Positions 26,978 to 35,391 of a stretch of DNA of 64,000 nt are shown one piece after another. The position numbers were made by a program, and so were the translations under genes. The notes under the pieces are model-generated. The model made no database searches. It saw only the letters and a program-made list of their open reading frames with translations, and had not been told where the DNA came from. Source of the stretch: Methanofollis liminatans DSM 4140 (GTDB lineage: Archaea > Halobacteriota > Methanomicrobia > Methanomicrobiales > Methanofollaceae); the NCBI RefSeq assembly GCF_000275865.1, contig NZ_CM001555.1, forward strand, positions 2,382,967 through 2,446,966, written 5' to 3'. Position 1 is the stretch's first letter, and every line of letters begins with the position of its first letter.

Positions 26978-27553
26978 ATGTATTACCGTGTGACGCTCGA
27001 TGACAAGGTGAGGGTGCCCCCGCACCGCCTTGGCGAAGACCTGAGAAATGTGATCCTGGACGAACTCCAGAAGCAGCTCGAAGGGAGCATAGACAAGGAG
27101 ATCGGCATCTTCATCGCCGTAACGAAGATCAACAACGTCGGCGAAGGCGAGATCGTCCACGGAGACGGGGCGGTCTATTACGACGTCACTTTCGAGGCGC
27201 TGGTGCTCCGTCTGGTGCTGCAGGAGGTCATCGAAGGCGAAGTGGTCGAGACGACCAGTTTCGGGGCGTTCGTCTCGCTCGGGCCGATCGATGCGATGCT
27301 CCACGTGAGCCAGATCTCCGACGACTACATCGCCTACGACGAGAAGAACAACACCCTCAACTGCCAGGAGACGAAACGGTCGATCCAGGTGGGCGAGGCG
27401 ATCCGCTGCCGCGTGGTCACCCTGAGCCTCAACGAGCGCGAGCCGCGCGAGAGCAAGATCGGGCTCACGATGCGCCAGGCAGGGCTCGGCACCGATAAGT
27501 GGCTGATCGAAGAGCGCGAGAAGGAGAAGAGCCAGCATGGCGCCAGCGCGTAA
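26978..27553 (+). CDS. rpoE1: RNA polymerase subunit E' (Rpo7)
   Basis: 191 residues. Stalk subunit of archaeal RNA polymerase, equivalent to eukaryotic RPB7. N-terminal RNP-like domain (1-80) begins MYYRVTLDDKVRVPP; a C-terminal S1/OB domain (about 82-170) has EGEVVETTSFGAFVSLGPIDAMLHVSQ. A charged tail closes the protein. It starts one base after the PIN gene and overlaps the spt4 start by 17 bases. Confidence 0.96.
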   Translation: MYYRVTLDDKVRVPPHRLGEDLRNVILDELQKQLEGSIDKEIGIFIAVTKINNVGEGEIVHGDGAVYYDVTFEALVLRLVLQEVIEGEVVETTSFGAFVSLGPIDAMLHVSQISDDYIAYDEKNNTLNCQETKRSIQVGEAIRCRVVTLSLNEREPRESKIGLTMRQAGLGTDKWLIEEREKEKSQHGASA

Positions 27554-27743
27554 GAAAAAACAGATGAAGGCCTGCCAGAGTTGCCACAAGGTGGTCGAGG
27601 GTGAGGCCTGCATGACCTGCGGGTCGACGAACCTGAGCGAGGACTGGGCCGGCTACCTGATCGTCGTCGACCCGAGACACTCGGGGATTGCAAAACAGAT
27701 GAACATCGACATGCCCGGACGCTACGCCCTGAAGGTCCGCTGA
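27537..27743 (+). CDS. spt4: Transcription elongation factor Spt4 (RpoE'')
   Basis: 68 residues. Binds Spt5 and RNA polymerase to promote elongation. A four-cysteine zinc ribbon is visible: CQSC near residues 13-16 and CMTCGS near 25-28, followed by the conserved DWAGYLIVVDPRHS and the IAKQMNIDMPGRYALKVR end. Length is typical. Overlaps rpoE1 and its stop abuts the next start, as in most archaea. Confidence 0.95.
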   Translation: MAPARKKKQMKACQSCHKVVEGEACMTCGSTNLSEDWAGYLIVVDPRHSGIAKQMNIDMPGRYALKVR

Positions 27744-28228
27744 TGTTTTATCTGCCCGAAGAACATCGGGAACAGTTTAAAGAGCCATTCGGGACGCTGT
27801 TCCCGGAGCTCGAGGAGGCGCTGCCATCCCTGGAGGGCAAAACCCTGTACGCCGTCGGGGACGTGGTGACCCACAACCTCCTGGCCGCAGGCAGACCGCC
27901 GGAGATCGCCGTGATAGACGGGTATACGATGCGGGCTCCCTGCAACCGGACGCCTCTTTTTCTCTATCGCCGGATCAGGGTGAAGAACCAGGCCGGAACC
28001 CTGACCGAGGATCTCATCGGGGCGCTGGAGGATGCGGTGGAAAATCCCCCGGCCCTGATCACCGTGGACGGCGAGGAAGACCTCGCGGTGATCCCGCTCG
28101 CCCTCGCCGCCCCTGAAGGGACGGTGATCCTGTACGGCCAGCCTGGAGAGGGCGTCGTTGTCTGCACGGTGACACCGGCATTGAAAGAAGCGGCAAAATA
28201 CCTTCTTTCCCTCTTTGTCCGCGTATAG
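27743..28228 (+). CDS. GTP-dependent dephospho-CoA kinase
   Basis: 161 residues, DUF359 family, shown in archaea to make CoA from dephospho-CoA using GTP. Seen here: YAVGDVVTHNLL with the conserved GDVVT (residues about 36-44), VIDGYTMR (about 58-65), ITVDGEEDLAVIP near 110 and ILYGQPGEGVV near 129. These are the family's diagnostic blocks. It lies between spt4 and S24e, the standard archaeal position. Confidence 0.92.
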   Translation: MFYLPEEHREQFKEPFGTLFPELEEALPSLEGKTLYAVGDVVTHNLLAAGRPPEIAVIDGYTMRAPCNRTPLFLYRRIRVKNQAGTLTEDLIGALEDAVENPPALITVDGEEDLAVIPLALAAPEGTVILYGQPGEGVVVCTVTPALKEAAKYLLSLFVRV

Positions 28229-28252
28229 GGCGGTTTGATCCCGCGCCCTCAT

Positions 28253-28262
28253 GTTTTAAATA
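28253..28262 (+). promoter_or_regulatory. TATA box of the S24e operon
   Basis: GTTTTAAATA lies 30-39 bases before the S24e ATG. A start near 28285 leaves only a few leader bases, with GAGGGAT just before the ATG. Confidence 0.5.
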
Positions 28263-28291
28263 ACCAGGTCGACAATATTTGAGGGATATCG

Positions 28292-28585
28292 ATGGAATTT
28301 CAGATCACCCGTGACTACCGGAATGAACTTTTAAACCGCAGGGAAGTGCATTTTACCCTCGCCTACGACGGGGCCACCCCTTCGAGGGCCCAGATTCTCG
28401 GAAAGATCAGCGCGCTCCTGAACGCCAGCGAGAGCCTCGTTGTTCTTGACTCGATGAAGAAGCAGTTCGGCACGATGGAGCTCAGAGGCGTCGCACGGAT
28501 CTACGACGACGAGGAGAGCCTGAAGATGACCGAGCGCGACTACCTGATCAAGCGCAGCGCACCGAAGGCTGCGGAGGCAGAGTAA
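28292..28585 (+). CDS. rps24e: 30S ribosomal protein S24e
   Basis: 97 residues. The N-terminal [20 protein letters not shown] and central [16 protein letters not shown] match archaeal S24e; the closing acidic-basic tail is variable. Small-subunit protein. Followed after one base by the S27ae gene, the invariant archaeal pair. Confidence 0.95.
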   Translation: MEFQITRDYRNELLNRREVHFTLAYDGATPSRAQILGKISALLNASESLVVLDSMKKQFGTMELRGVARIYDDEESLKMTERDYLIKRSAPKAAEAE

Positions 28586-28586
28586 G

Positions 28587-28772
28587 ATGGCGGCAGCAAA
28601 GAAGGCAGCAGCCCCGGCCTCGGTCAAGCGGAGCGCGTACTTCGCGGTCGACGGCAAGAAGGCCGTACCGCAGCGGAAGTACTGCCCCCGTTGCGGACCG
28701 GGCGTTTTCATGGCCCAGCACAAGGACCGCCTTTCCTGCGGAAAGTGTGGATATACTGAATTTACCGAATAA
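28587..28772 (+). CDS. rps27ae: 30S ribosomal protein S27ae
   Basis: 61 residues. Zinc ribbon with CPRCG near residues 36-40 and CGKCGY near 53-58. The N-terminal extension is Ala/Lys rich, longer than in many archaea. Unlike the eukaryotic protein there is no ubiquitin fusion. Sits between S24e and kae1-bud32. Confidence 0.94.
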   Translation: MAAAKKAAAPASVKRSAYFAVDGKKAVPQRKYCPRCGPGVFMAQHKDRLSCGKCGYTEFTE

Positions 28773-28775
28773 AGA

Positions 28776-30332
28776 ATGCAAAAGGGCACAAAGGTACTGG
28801 GGATCGAAGGCACGGCCTGGAACCTCAGTGCCGCTATTTTTGGCGACGAACTCGTTTCCCTCCATTCAAACCCGTACCAGCCCAGAAGCGGGGGGATCCA
28901 TCCGCGTGAGGCGGCCCAGCACCATGCCTCCGTCATGAAGGAGGTGATCGCCGCCGTGCTCACCGATCCGGGCGAGATCGCCGCGGTGGCGTTCTCGCAG
29001 GGCCCGGGGCTCGGCCCCTGTCTGCGGACGGTGGCGACGGCCGCACGCACCCTTGCCCTGGCGCTGGACGTCCCGCTGGTCGGGGTCAACCACTGTGTCG
29101 CCCACATCGAGATCGGGCGGTTTGCGACCGGGTGCGACGACCCGATCACCCTCTATGTCTCGGGGGCGAACACGCAGGTGCTCGGATACCTGAACGGAAG
29201 GTACCGGATCTTCGGCGAGACCCTGGACATCGGCCTCGGGAACGGCCTGGACAAGTTTGCCCGAAGCAAGGATTTCCCGCACCCGGGCGGACCCAGGATC
29301 GAGGAGCTCTCCCGAGGCGGCGGGTATATCGACCTCCCCTATACGGTGAAAGGGATGGACCTCGCCTTTTCCGGGCTGATCAGCGCCGCCCAGGAGAGCC
29401 GGGCCCCGATCGAGGACGTCTGCCACTCCCTGCAGGAGACGGCGTTTGCGATGTGCGTGGAAGTGACCGAGCGGGCGCTCGCGCAGGCCGGCAAAGACGA
29501 GGTGCTCCTGGTCGGCGGTGTGGCCGCCAACGCCCGCCTGCGCGAGATGCTGCAGGTGATGTGCGAAGAGCGCGGGGCCAGGCTCTTCGTCCCGGAGCGG
29601 CAGTTCTGCGGGGACAACGGGGCGATGATCGCCTACACCGGAAAGATCATGCTCGAGCACGGGGCGACCCTGCAGATCGAGGACTCCCGCGCCAACTCCC
29701 ATTACCGCGCCGACGAGGTGGCGGTGGTCTGGCGGACCGAGCCGCAGAAGGTCCCGGCGGCGGGCGCCCGCCAGGGCGCCGAGGCGGTCGTGGTCATCGG
29801 TGAGGACGAGGTGACGAAGCGCCGGGTCTCGAAGTCCTACCGGGCGGCGGCGCTGGACGCACGGCTGATCGCCGAGCGGACGCGGGCCGAGGCGCGCCTT
29901 ATCGCCGCCGCCAGAAAGGGCGGGGTGGCGACGCCGATCATCTACGATGTCTCAGGGGACACGATCACGATGGAGCGGGTGGACGGCGCCCTCCTGCGCG
30001 ATGCTCCGACGGCGGAGCACCTCGCCATCGCCGGCGAGGCGGTCGGGCGGTTGCACGCGGCGGGGATCGTCCACGGCGACCTGACGACCTCGAACATGAT
30101 CGTGCGTGACGGACGGTGCGTACTCATCGATTTCGGGCTTGCGTTCACCTCGGCCGAGACCGAGGACCGGGGAGTGGACCTGCACGTCCTCTTCCAGACG
30201 CTGGAGAGCACGACGGAGGACCCCGAGTCCCTGAAGGCGGCGTTCCTGGGGGGCTACGCCTCCGCCTTCTCCGAAGCGCCGGCGATTATGGAGCGAGAGC
30301 GGGAGATCGAGCGGCGGGGGCGGTACCTCTGA
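28776..30332 (+). CDS. kae1-bud32: Bifunctional Kae1/Bud32, tRNA threonylcarbamoyladenosine synthesis
   Basis: 518 residues, a natural fusion. Kae1 (1-325) transfers threonylcarbamoyl to A37 of tRNA; metal-binding His are in NHCVAHIEIGR, sugar/phosphate loops in VSGANTQVLGY and GGVAANARLREML, and the C-terminal CGDNGAMIAY carries the metal Asp. Bud32 (about 335-518) is a minimal RIO-like kinase with HGDLTTSNMI (catalytic Asp) and DFGLAF. The fusion is common in euryarchaea. KEOPS partners Pcc1 and Cgi121 are not in the window. Confidence 0.96.
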   Translation: MQKGTKVLGIEGTAWNLSAAIFGDELVSLHSNPYQPRSGGIHPREAAQHHASVMKEVIAAVLTDPGEIAAVAFSQGPGLGPCLRTVATAARTLALALDVPLVGVNHCVAHIEIGRFATGCDDPITLYVSGANTQVLGYLNGRYRIFGETLDIGLGNGLDKFARSKDFPHPGGPRIEELSRGGGYIDLPYTVKGMDLAFSGLISAAQESRAPIEDVCHSLQETAFAMCVEVTERALAQAGKDEVLLVGGVAANARLREMLQVMCEERGARLFVPERQFCGDNGAMIAYTGKIMLEHGATLQIEDSRANSHYRADEVAVVWRTEPQKVPAAGARQGAEAVVVIGEDEVTKRRVSKSYRAAALDARLIAERTRAEARLIAAARKGGVATPIIYDVSGDTITMERVDGALLRDAPTAEHLAIAGEAVGRLHAAGIVHGDLTTSNMIVRDGRCVLIDFGLAFTSAETEDRGVDLHVLFQTLESTTEDPESLKAAFLGGYASAFSEAPAIMEREREIERRGRYL

Positions 30333-30871
30333 AGATCGCCGTCGTCACCTCGAACCCGCACAAGGCGGCCGAGGTGGCGAAGTTCTTCGAGGGCGTGGCC
30401 GTTGTGGAGCACGTGCGGCTGGAGATCCCGGAGTACCGGGACAACGACGTGCGGAATATCGCGCGGGAGAAGGCGCGCTATGCCTATTCCCGTATCGGGC
30501 AGCCCCTGATCGTGGACGACACGGCCTTCTGTGTCGACGCCCTGAACGGGTTTCCCGGCCCGTATGCCGCCTATGTCCAGGAGACGATCGGGAACGCCGG
30601 GATCCTGAAACTCATGGACGGCGTCGCCGACCGGCAGGCGCATTTCGAGACGGCGATCGCCTATGCCGACGGGGAGGAGATCAGGATCTTCTCCGGCGTG
30701 ATCGATGGGATGGTGACCGAAGCGCCGCGGGGTGGCGAGGGCTTCGGCTACGACCCGATCTTTGCGGTCGAAGGGCGGACCCTGGCCGAGATCCCGCTTG
30801 CCGAGAAGAGCCTGATCTCCCACCGGGCCCGCGCCCTCGCGGCCTTCAGGGCATGGCTGGAAGATCAATAG
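30329..30871 (+). CDS. rdgB: XTP/dITP diphosphatase (RdgB/HAM1), apparent CTG start
   Basis: 180 residues. House-cleaning enzyme hydrolysing non-canonical purine triphosphates. VVTSNPHKAAEV (residues about 5-16) is the substrate loop, DDTAFCVDALNGFPGPYAA the catalytic acidic region near 68, and GGEGFGYDPIF the base-recognition motif near 135; the end SHRARALAAF is typical. Homologues begin Met-Lys-Ile/Leu; here that position is CTG, overlapping the kae1-bud32 stop (CTGA) just as ATGA and GTGA overlaps occur elsewhere in the operon. The only upstream in-frame start (30116) would overlap Bud32 by 216 bases. Confidence 0.88.
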   Translation: MKIAVVTSNPHKAAEVAKFFEGVAVVEHVRLEIPEYRDNDVRNIAREKARYAYSRIGQPLIVDDTAFCVDALNGFPGPYAAYVQETIGNAGILKLMDGVADRQAHFETAIAYADGEEIRIFSGVIDGMVTEAPRGGEGFGYDPIFAVEGRTLAEIPLAEKSLISHRARALAAFRAWLEDQ

Positions 30872-30928
30872 TCTTAAGAATGCAGAGAGCGTTGTACTTA
30901 GAACTGGACAAACGTGGTGAGATAAGAT

Positions 30929-31075
30929 ATGGCACGGTTCCCCGAAGCTGAAGCACGACTGCTCAACGTTAAAATCTGTATGCGCTGCAATGCACGGAAT
31001 GCACTGAGGGCGACGCAATGCCGCAAGTGCGGCTACCAGCACCTCCGCCCGAAGAACAAGGAACGCAAGGCCTGA
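30929..31075 (+). CDS. rpl40e: 50S ribosomal protein L40e
   Basis: 48 residues, [13 protein letters not shown] at the N-terminus. A four-cysteine zinc finger is seen as CMRC and CRKCGY separated by ten residues, with a basic tail [15 protein letters not shown] lies 8 bases before the ATG. This is the usual last gene of the aIF2-gamma to L40e neighbourhood. Confidence 0.95.
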   Translation: MARFPEAEARLLNVKICMRCNARNALRATQCRKCGYQHLRPKNKERKA

Positions 31076-31181
31076 TACAGGCGCACACAAAAAGGGGACG
31101 TCCGGCCGCCCGCGGGGCCGGCAGGGCCCTTGCATCTTTTTCTGCGGGGATTTTCCGTAACGTCGGGATGGTTCCCGGCCG

Positions 31182-31838
31182 TCACACACTGTAATAGGTG
31201 ACCTTTTTTCCCCTGACGGCGTATTCCCCGGCAAAGGTCTCGATGTTGCGCTTGTAGCCGATTCGCCCGGTGACCCCGAGGGCCCGGAGGCGCTCGCGCA
31301 CCCGCATGACATCGGCCTCGTCGCTCCAGTCTTTCGTGTAGACGTAGATCACCTTCCGGTCGTCGCGGGAGTCGGGGTTGGGACGGGCGGTGCTCACCTT
31401 TGACGAGATGCCGAGGTCTCCGGCGACGGTGGCGTCCCGCACCTTCTGCCAGAGGGCGTCGACGTCGGCGGCGTCCGAGAAGATCAGCCATTTTCCGACC
31501 TGTTCGCCGGTGACGTCGACCTCGCCCGCGGAGGGGTTGTCCTCGACGATCCAGTACATCTGCGTGGTCCTGGAGGGGGTGACGCCCTCGCCTCTTTTGA
31601 GCATGTCGTATATGGCGTCCTGGCTCCCGAAGCGGGCAAGGAGGGCGGCGGCGAGGGGCGGATAGTCCTGCTCGAAGGCTGCGAAGATGGCGCGGAAGTC
31701 CTCTTCGAAGTCGATCCCGCCCTCGACACGGGCGAAGAGGGGTACGCCGCGTGCAAGGAGCTCTTTGTTCAGCAGGATCTCAAAGATCCCATATGCTGCG
31801 TCAGCCAGTGCCTCGGAATCGACATCGTCCATGATCAT
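31182..31838 (-). CDS. DUF1917 / Bles03-fold protein
   Basis: 218 residues. The second half (about 90-218) matches the Bles03 fold, also annotated as putative phosphothreonine-lyase-like: YWIVEDNPSA, GKWLIFSDAADVDALWQKV, TARPNPDSRDDRKVIYVYTKDW and GRIGYKRNIETFAGEYA. The N-terminal half is helical and variable. The frame continues upstream to 32081 through the neighbouring gene's antisense; the ATG at 31838 (or 31832) begins the meaningful protein. Cytosolic, function unknown. Confidence 0.7.
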   Translation of the reverse strand: MIMDDVDSEALADAAYGIFEILLNKELLARGVPLFARVEGGIDFEEDFRAIFAAFEQDYPPLAAALLARFGSQDAIYDMLKRGEGVTPSRTTQMYWIVEDNPSAGEVDVTGEQVGKWLIFSDAADVDALWQKVRDATVAGDLGISSKVSTARPNPDSRDDRKVIYVYTKDWSDEADVMRVRERLRALGVTGRIGYKRNIETFAGEYAVRGKKVTYYSV

Positions 31839-31869
31839 GTCTCTGGAGAGGCAATCAAAAAAGGTTATC

Positions 31870-32706
31870 TCAGGGGGTGCGGACCGGCCTCCGGTGTTCG
31901 CAGGGGACGCCGGTCTGGCAGAGACCGCAGGCGTTGATCCCCCCGCATGAGGGGGCGGCGACCGACCTGATGTAGGCCATACACCGCTCTTTGTCGTGGC
32001 CGGCCTCCGTGATCGCCCCGGCCGGGCAGCGATCGATACAGGCGGTGCAGGCGCCGCCGGCGTAGTGGAGGCACCAGTCATGGAGCCCGGCGTACGGCCG
32101 CGGCGTCGGCGTGAGGGGGAGGGCGGCGACCACCGAGCCGAGCCTGACCGCCTTGCCCGCTTCGGTGATCAGGCCGTCGCAGAGCCCGAAGGTGCCGAGA
32201 CCGGAGACCCAGGCGGCATGGCGCTCCGACCAGGTCGAGGCCTCGCCCCGGCGTGCCGAGGTCTCCCGCCGCCAGAGGGGGGAGGCGACCGGGGCGACGG
32301 CCGGGTGGCCTGCGGCGGTGAGGGCAGCAGCGAGACGCCTGCGGAGGAGGGCGTTGAGATCCTCGCCGTACCGGCGGTTCTGCGCCCAGCGGCGGGAGGG
32401 CAGAAGGGTCGCCTCCCGCTGGTCCTCCAGGGTGGCCGCAGTCTGGGGGAGGGCCCAGGCGATGACCGAGAAGCCGCCGAGCGGGACCGTCAGGTCGGGG
32501 AAGGAGAGGGCGAAGATCCGGCGCGGGGTCCAGTGGAAGGGGCCGATATCCTTTTTGATCTCCTCGTAGAGGGGGTCGTCGCCGTCGCTCACCCCGAGGA
32601 GGGGCGGGCCCCATGCGGGTTCGGCGTCGTCGGGCGAGAGGCGGTTGACCTCAGGGTCGGCGAGGATAGCCGTGAGATATGCCCGGATATCGTCGAGGGT
32701 GTGCAT
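31870..32706 (-). CDS. QueG-like 4Fe-4S protein (epoxyqueuosine reductase family)
   Basis: 278 residues. The C-terminal third has two ferredoxin-type cysteine sets: CTACIDRCP near residue 211 and a second with CGGINACGLCQTGVPCE. The central part with WVSGLGTFGLCDGLIT and VRLGSVVAALPL resembles the corrinoid-binding region of QueG and related reductive dehalogenases. It is shorter than bacterial QueG (about 380), so a distinct archaeal subfamily is likely and queuosine chemistry should not be assumed. Start at 32706; upstream frame is antisense to thi4. Confidence 0.75.
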   Translation of the reverse strand: MHTLDDIRAYLTAILADPEVNRLSPDDAEPAWGPPLLGVSDGDDPLYEEIKKDIGPFHWTPRRIFALSFPDLTVPLGGFSVIAWALPQTAATLEDQREATLLPSRRWAQNRRYGEDLNALLRRRLAAALTAAGHPAVAPVASPLWRRETSARRGEASTWSERHAAWVSGLGTFGLCDGLITEAGKAVRLGSVVAALPLTPTPRPYAGLHDWCLHYAGGACTACIDRCPAGAITEAGHDKERCMAYIRSVAAPSCGGINACGLCQTGVPCEHRRPVRTP

Positions 32707-32732
32707 GGGAGTATCTCTGGTGGTGCCCCTCT

Positions 32733-33500
32733 TCAGGGGTGCAGCACAGCCGCGGCCGCCAGGTCGGCGGCCCGCTCGCCTGAGAGGAGCATGCCGCCGA
32801 AGATCGGGCCCATGCGGCACTCGCCGGCGACGGCGTTGGCGGCCATGCCACAGACGAAGAGGCCGGGGAAGACCTCTCTCGTGTGCTCAAGGATGTTGCC
32901 CTCGGCGCGGTCGGCCCACATGAACCCCTCGCCGCGGATGGGCAGGTCGCCGCCCTTCTTCGCGACCATGTGGGCGATGGTGGCGTCGTGGCCGCTGGCG
33001 TCGACGACGGCTTTGCACCTGATGGTGAGGGGGTCGATGTGGAGGCCGGCCATCTCGACCGGGCTCCAGTTGACGACCAGGCCGGCGAGGCGGCCGTCGC
33101 CCTTGATCACGACGTCCTCGACGGCAATGAGGTTGAAGAACTCGGCCCCGGCGGTGCAGGCGGCGGCGGTGAGTTTTGAGACCGCCTCGACCGATTTCGC
33201 CACGTGGTAGCCGGGCTCGAACTCCTTCGATGCGATCCCGAAGCGGTCCAGGATCCGCTTCGCCTCCGCCTGGACGACGATGCGCGGGAACATCATGCCG
33301 CCGCCCCACATCCCGCCCCCGATGGAGAGCTTCTTCTCGAAGAGTCCGACTTTGACCCCTTTCTCCGCAAGGAGGGCCGCACAGGTGATCCCGGAGGGGC
33401 CCCCGCCGACGACGGCGACGTCGAGGTCGAGGTATTCGACCATCGTTTCCATCTGTGTGGCGAGGATCGCCCTGCTGATTGTCACTTCGTCGAGTTCCAT
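32733..33500 (-). CDS. thi4: Archaeal Thi4, sulfide-dependent ADP-thiazole synthase
   Basis: 255 residues. Makes the thiazole precursor of thiamine from NAD and glycine. The dinucleotide-binding [19 protein letters not shown] is at residues about 30-48, [23 protein letters not shown] follows, and [16 protein letters not shown] closes. At the position where yeast Thi4 has its suicidal sulfur-donor Cys, the sequence here reads DASGHDA, with His; archaeal enzymes of this type use free sulfide catalytically. Length fits the family. Divergent from htpX. Confidence 0.92.
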   Translation of the reverse strand: MELDEVTISRAILATQMETMVEYLDLDVAVVGGGPSGITCAALLAEKGVKVGLFEKKLSIGGGMWGGGMMFPRIVVQAEAKRILDRFGIASKEFEPGYHVAKSVEAVSKLTAAACTAGAEFFNLIAVEDVVIKGDGRLAGLVVNWSPVEMAGLHIDPLTIRCKAVVDASGHDATIAHMVAKKGGDLPIRGEGFMWADRAEGNILEHTREVFPGLFVCGMAANAVAGECRMGPIFGGMLLSGERAADLAAAAVLHP

Positions 33501-33599
33501 CTGACCTCACTGTTTGAAGCCGCCGATAGAAATAGGATCTCTTCACCCGTTCGCGGTTTCACAGGTATTATAGGCTGAGAGTGAATACCTGATAGTAAT

Positions 33600-34487
33600 A
33601 TGAAATGGAAGCGTGACATAGGGCTCACGATGAGGGTCATCATGACCTGGGCACTCCTGCTCCTGGTCTACCTGATCTTCCTCACAGTTCTCGGGGCCCT
33701 GTTCCCGGGGATTGGGATGTGGGGGCTGTTTGCAATCGCCTTCGTGATGGCGTTCGGCCAGTACTTCTTCTCAGATCGGCTGGTGCTCTGGAGCACGGGC
33801 GCCCGGGAAGTGAGCGCCGAGGAGTATCCCGAACTCCACCGGATGGTGGAGAAACTCTCCACTGAGGCCGGGATCCCCAAGCCCCGCGTGGCCGTGATGC
33901 CGTCGCCGGTGCCGAACGCCTTTGCGACCGGGCGGTCGCCCTCCCACGCCGTGGTGGCGGTGACCGACTCGATTGCGAGGCTCCTGACCCGCGAGGAACT
34001 CGAAGCGGTGATCGCCCACGAGCTCTCGCACGTGAAGAACCGCGACGTCCTTACCCTGACGATCGCCTCGTTCATCGCGATGATCGCCACGATCATCATG
34101 CAGAACGCATGGCTCTTCTCCATCGGCGACCGGCGGGAAGGGAGCCCGTGGCTGATCGCATGGATCGTCGCCATCGTCGTCTGGATCGTCTCCACCCTGC
34201 TGATCCGCTCGCTCTCCCGGTACCGGGAGTTTGCGGCCGACCGCGGCAGCGCCTATATCACCGGCCAGCCCAAGGCGCTGATCTCGGCGCTCTACAAGAT
34301 CAGCGGGAGGATGGACATGGTGCCGGCCGAGAAGAAGCGGGCGGTCGAGGGGGCGAACGCCTTCTTCATCATCCCGGCCCTCTCGGGCGACACCTTAATG
34401 GAACTCTTCTCCACCCACCCGCCCCTGGAAAAGCGCGTGGCGGCCCTGGAGCAGGTGGCAGAGGAGATGGGGTATTCGTCGAGGTAG
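33600..34487 (+). CDS. htpX: Zinc metalloprotease HtpX
   Basis: 295 residues. Membrane protease of the M48B family acting in quality control of membrane proteins. Two hydrophobic segments near residues 12-55 and two more around 155-200. The zinc motif HELSH is at residues 140-144, and the third ligand region is REFAADRGSAYITG near 213. The C-terminal FSTHPPLEKRVAAL is a family hallmark. It lies just upstream of two tRNA genes. Confidence 0.94.
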   Translation: MKWKRDIGLTMRVIMTWALLLLVYLIFLTVLGALFPGIGMWGLFAIAFVMAFGQYFFSDRLVLWSTGAREVSAEEYPELHRMVEKLSTEAGIPKPRVAVMPSPVPNAFATGRSPSHAVVAVTDSIARLLTREELEAVIAHELSHVKNRDVLTLTIASFIAMIATIIMQNAWLFSIGDRREGSPWLIAWIVAIVVWIVSTLLIRSLSRYREFAADRGSAYITGQPKALISALYKISGRMDMVPAEKKRAVEGANAFFIIPALSGDTLMELFSTHPPLEKRVAALEQVAEEMGYSSR

Positions 34488-34523
34488 ATCCCCGGCAATA
34501 CCATTTTAAACTCATCACACAGA

Positions 34524-34531
34524 TCATATAG
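34524..34531 (+). promoter_or_regulatory. TATA box of the tRNA pair
   Basis: TCATATAG lies 21-28 bases upstream of the first base of tRNA-Gly, the usual distance for archaeal tRNA promoters. Confidence 0.5.
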
Positions 34532-34551
34532 GGTGTCACACAGACACTCGC

Positions 34552-34622
34552 GCATCGATGGTCTAGTGGCATGACTTTGGCCTTCCAAGCCAATAGCCCG
34601 GGTTCAATTCCCGGTCGATGCA
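34552..34622 (+). tRNA. tRNA-Gly (TCC)
   Basis: 71 bases fold as a cloverleaf: acceptor stem GCATCGA/TCGATGC, anticodon stem TTGGC/GCCAA with loop CTTCCAA (anticodon TCC), T-arm GGGTTCAATTCCC, discriminator A. CCA is not encoded. First of a tandem pair. Confidence 0.97.
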
Positions 34623-34625
34623 TCT

Positions 34626-34699
34626 GGGCTCGTGGTCTAGCTGGTCATGACGTCGCCTTCACACGGCGGAGGTCCTGAGTTCGAATCTCAGCGGGCCCA
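34626..34699 (+). tRNA. tRNA-Val (CAC)
   Basis: 74 bases: acceptor GGGCTCG/CGGGCCC with one G-T pair, anticodon stem TCGCC/GGCGG with loop TTCACAC (anticodon CAC), T-arm CTGAGTTCGAATCTCAG, discriminator A, no encoded CCA. Three bases after tRNA-Gly and presumably co-transcribed. Confidence 0.97.
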
Positions 34700-34704
34700 T
34701 GAAT

Positions 34705-34747
34705 TATCTTTCTTTTCACGTTTTATCTGATTATTTGTAGTTTTTTT
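34705..34747 (+). terminator. T-rich terminator after the tRNA genes
   Basis: Successive T runs (TCTTTCTTTTC, GTTTTATC, GTTTTTTTAG) directly after tRNA-Val. Archaeal polymerases stop on such oligo-T stretches without a hairpin. Confidence 0.5.
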
Positions 34748-35391
34748 AGAGAGCGGAAGCGCCCATGCGATTGAATCTCAAGTGGGAGGGATTCTTGCCG
34801 TTTTCCCAGAGAGTTTTCTGCACCTGTCGCCACAGACGTCTGAGACAATTATCATTTTTACGTCCATTGTGCGGCTTTATCGGCATTATCTAACCATTAT
34901 AATCTCTGATTCCACTGTCATGACAGTTATGTATCTGTCCATACAGTTTCGGGCCGTCCTAACCTTCAGGCGGCGCGGGGATGATACAGAGAGAGTAAGA
35001 AGGCGCGGTGCACCCTCCAGAGAGGACAACTCCCCACGCTGGAGATGGGATCGATCCCGCGTGGCCTCGCACCATGGATGGAGAGGGTGAACCTTTCCCT
35101 CCCTCACGACGGAGAGCCCACGCTATTGATCAATCCCTCTCCCCTGACAAAGCCAAGGGCTAACAAGCGATCCCAGGGGCCATACACATCTTGAACCGAA
35201 TTGACCATCACCGGGAGAAAAGGAGGAGAATATAGGAGAAAGAGAAGAGAAAAAGACGGATTATTCTACTTTTACTCCACCAATTTCTCCAATTACTCTT
35301 TCGGTTCATTCATATTTTCCAACATCTTCAGTCCTATAATCCTGATCTCCCTATAATACGTACAAGATCCCCGGATCCACGTCCCTATAGG
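34748..35391. other. Non-coding stretch between tRNA genes and CRISPR array
   Basis: No supported gene. Short frames on both strands (34782-35090 plus, 34886-35107 minus) lack conserved content. A 12-base palindrome GGGATCGATCCC lies at about 35048-35059. The last 170 bases are AT-rich and precede the degenerate, distal end of the array. Confidence 0.4.

Noticed and set aside
34782-35107. Short frames on both strands between tRNA genes and CRISPR
   Set aside because: Overlapping, low-conservation content and biased toward Arg; likely chance.
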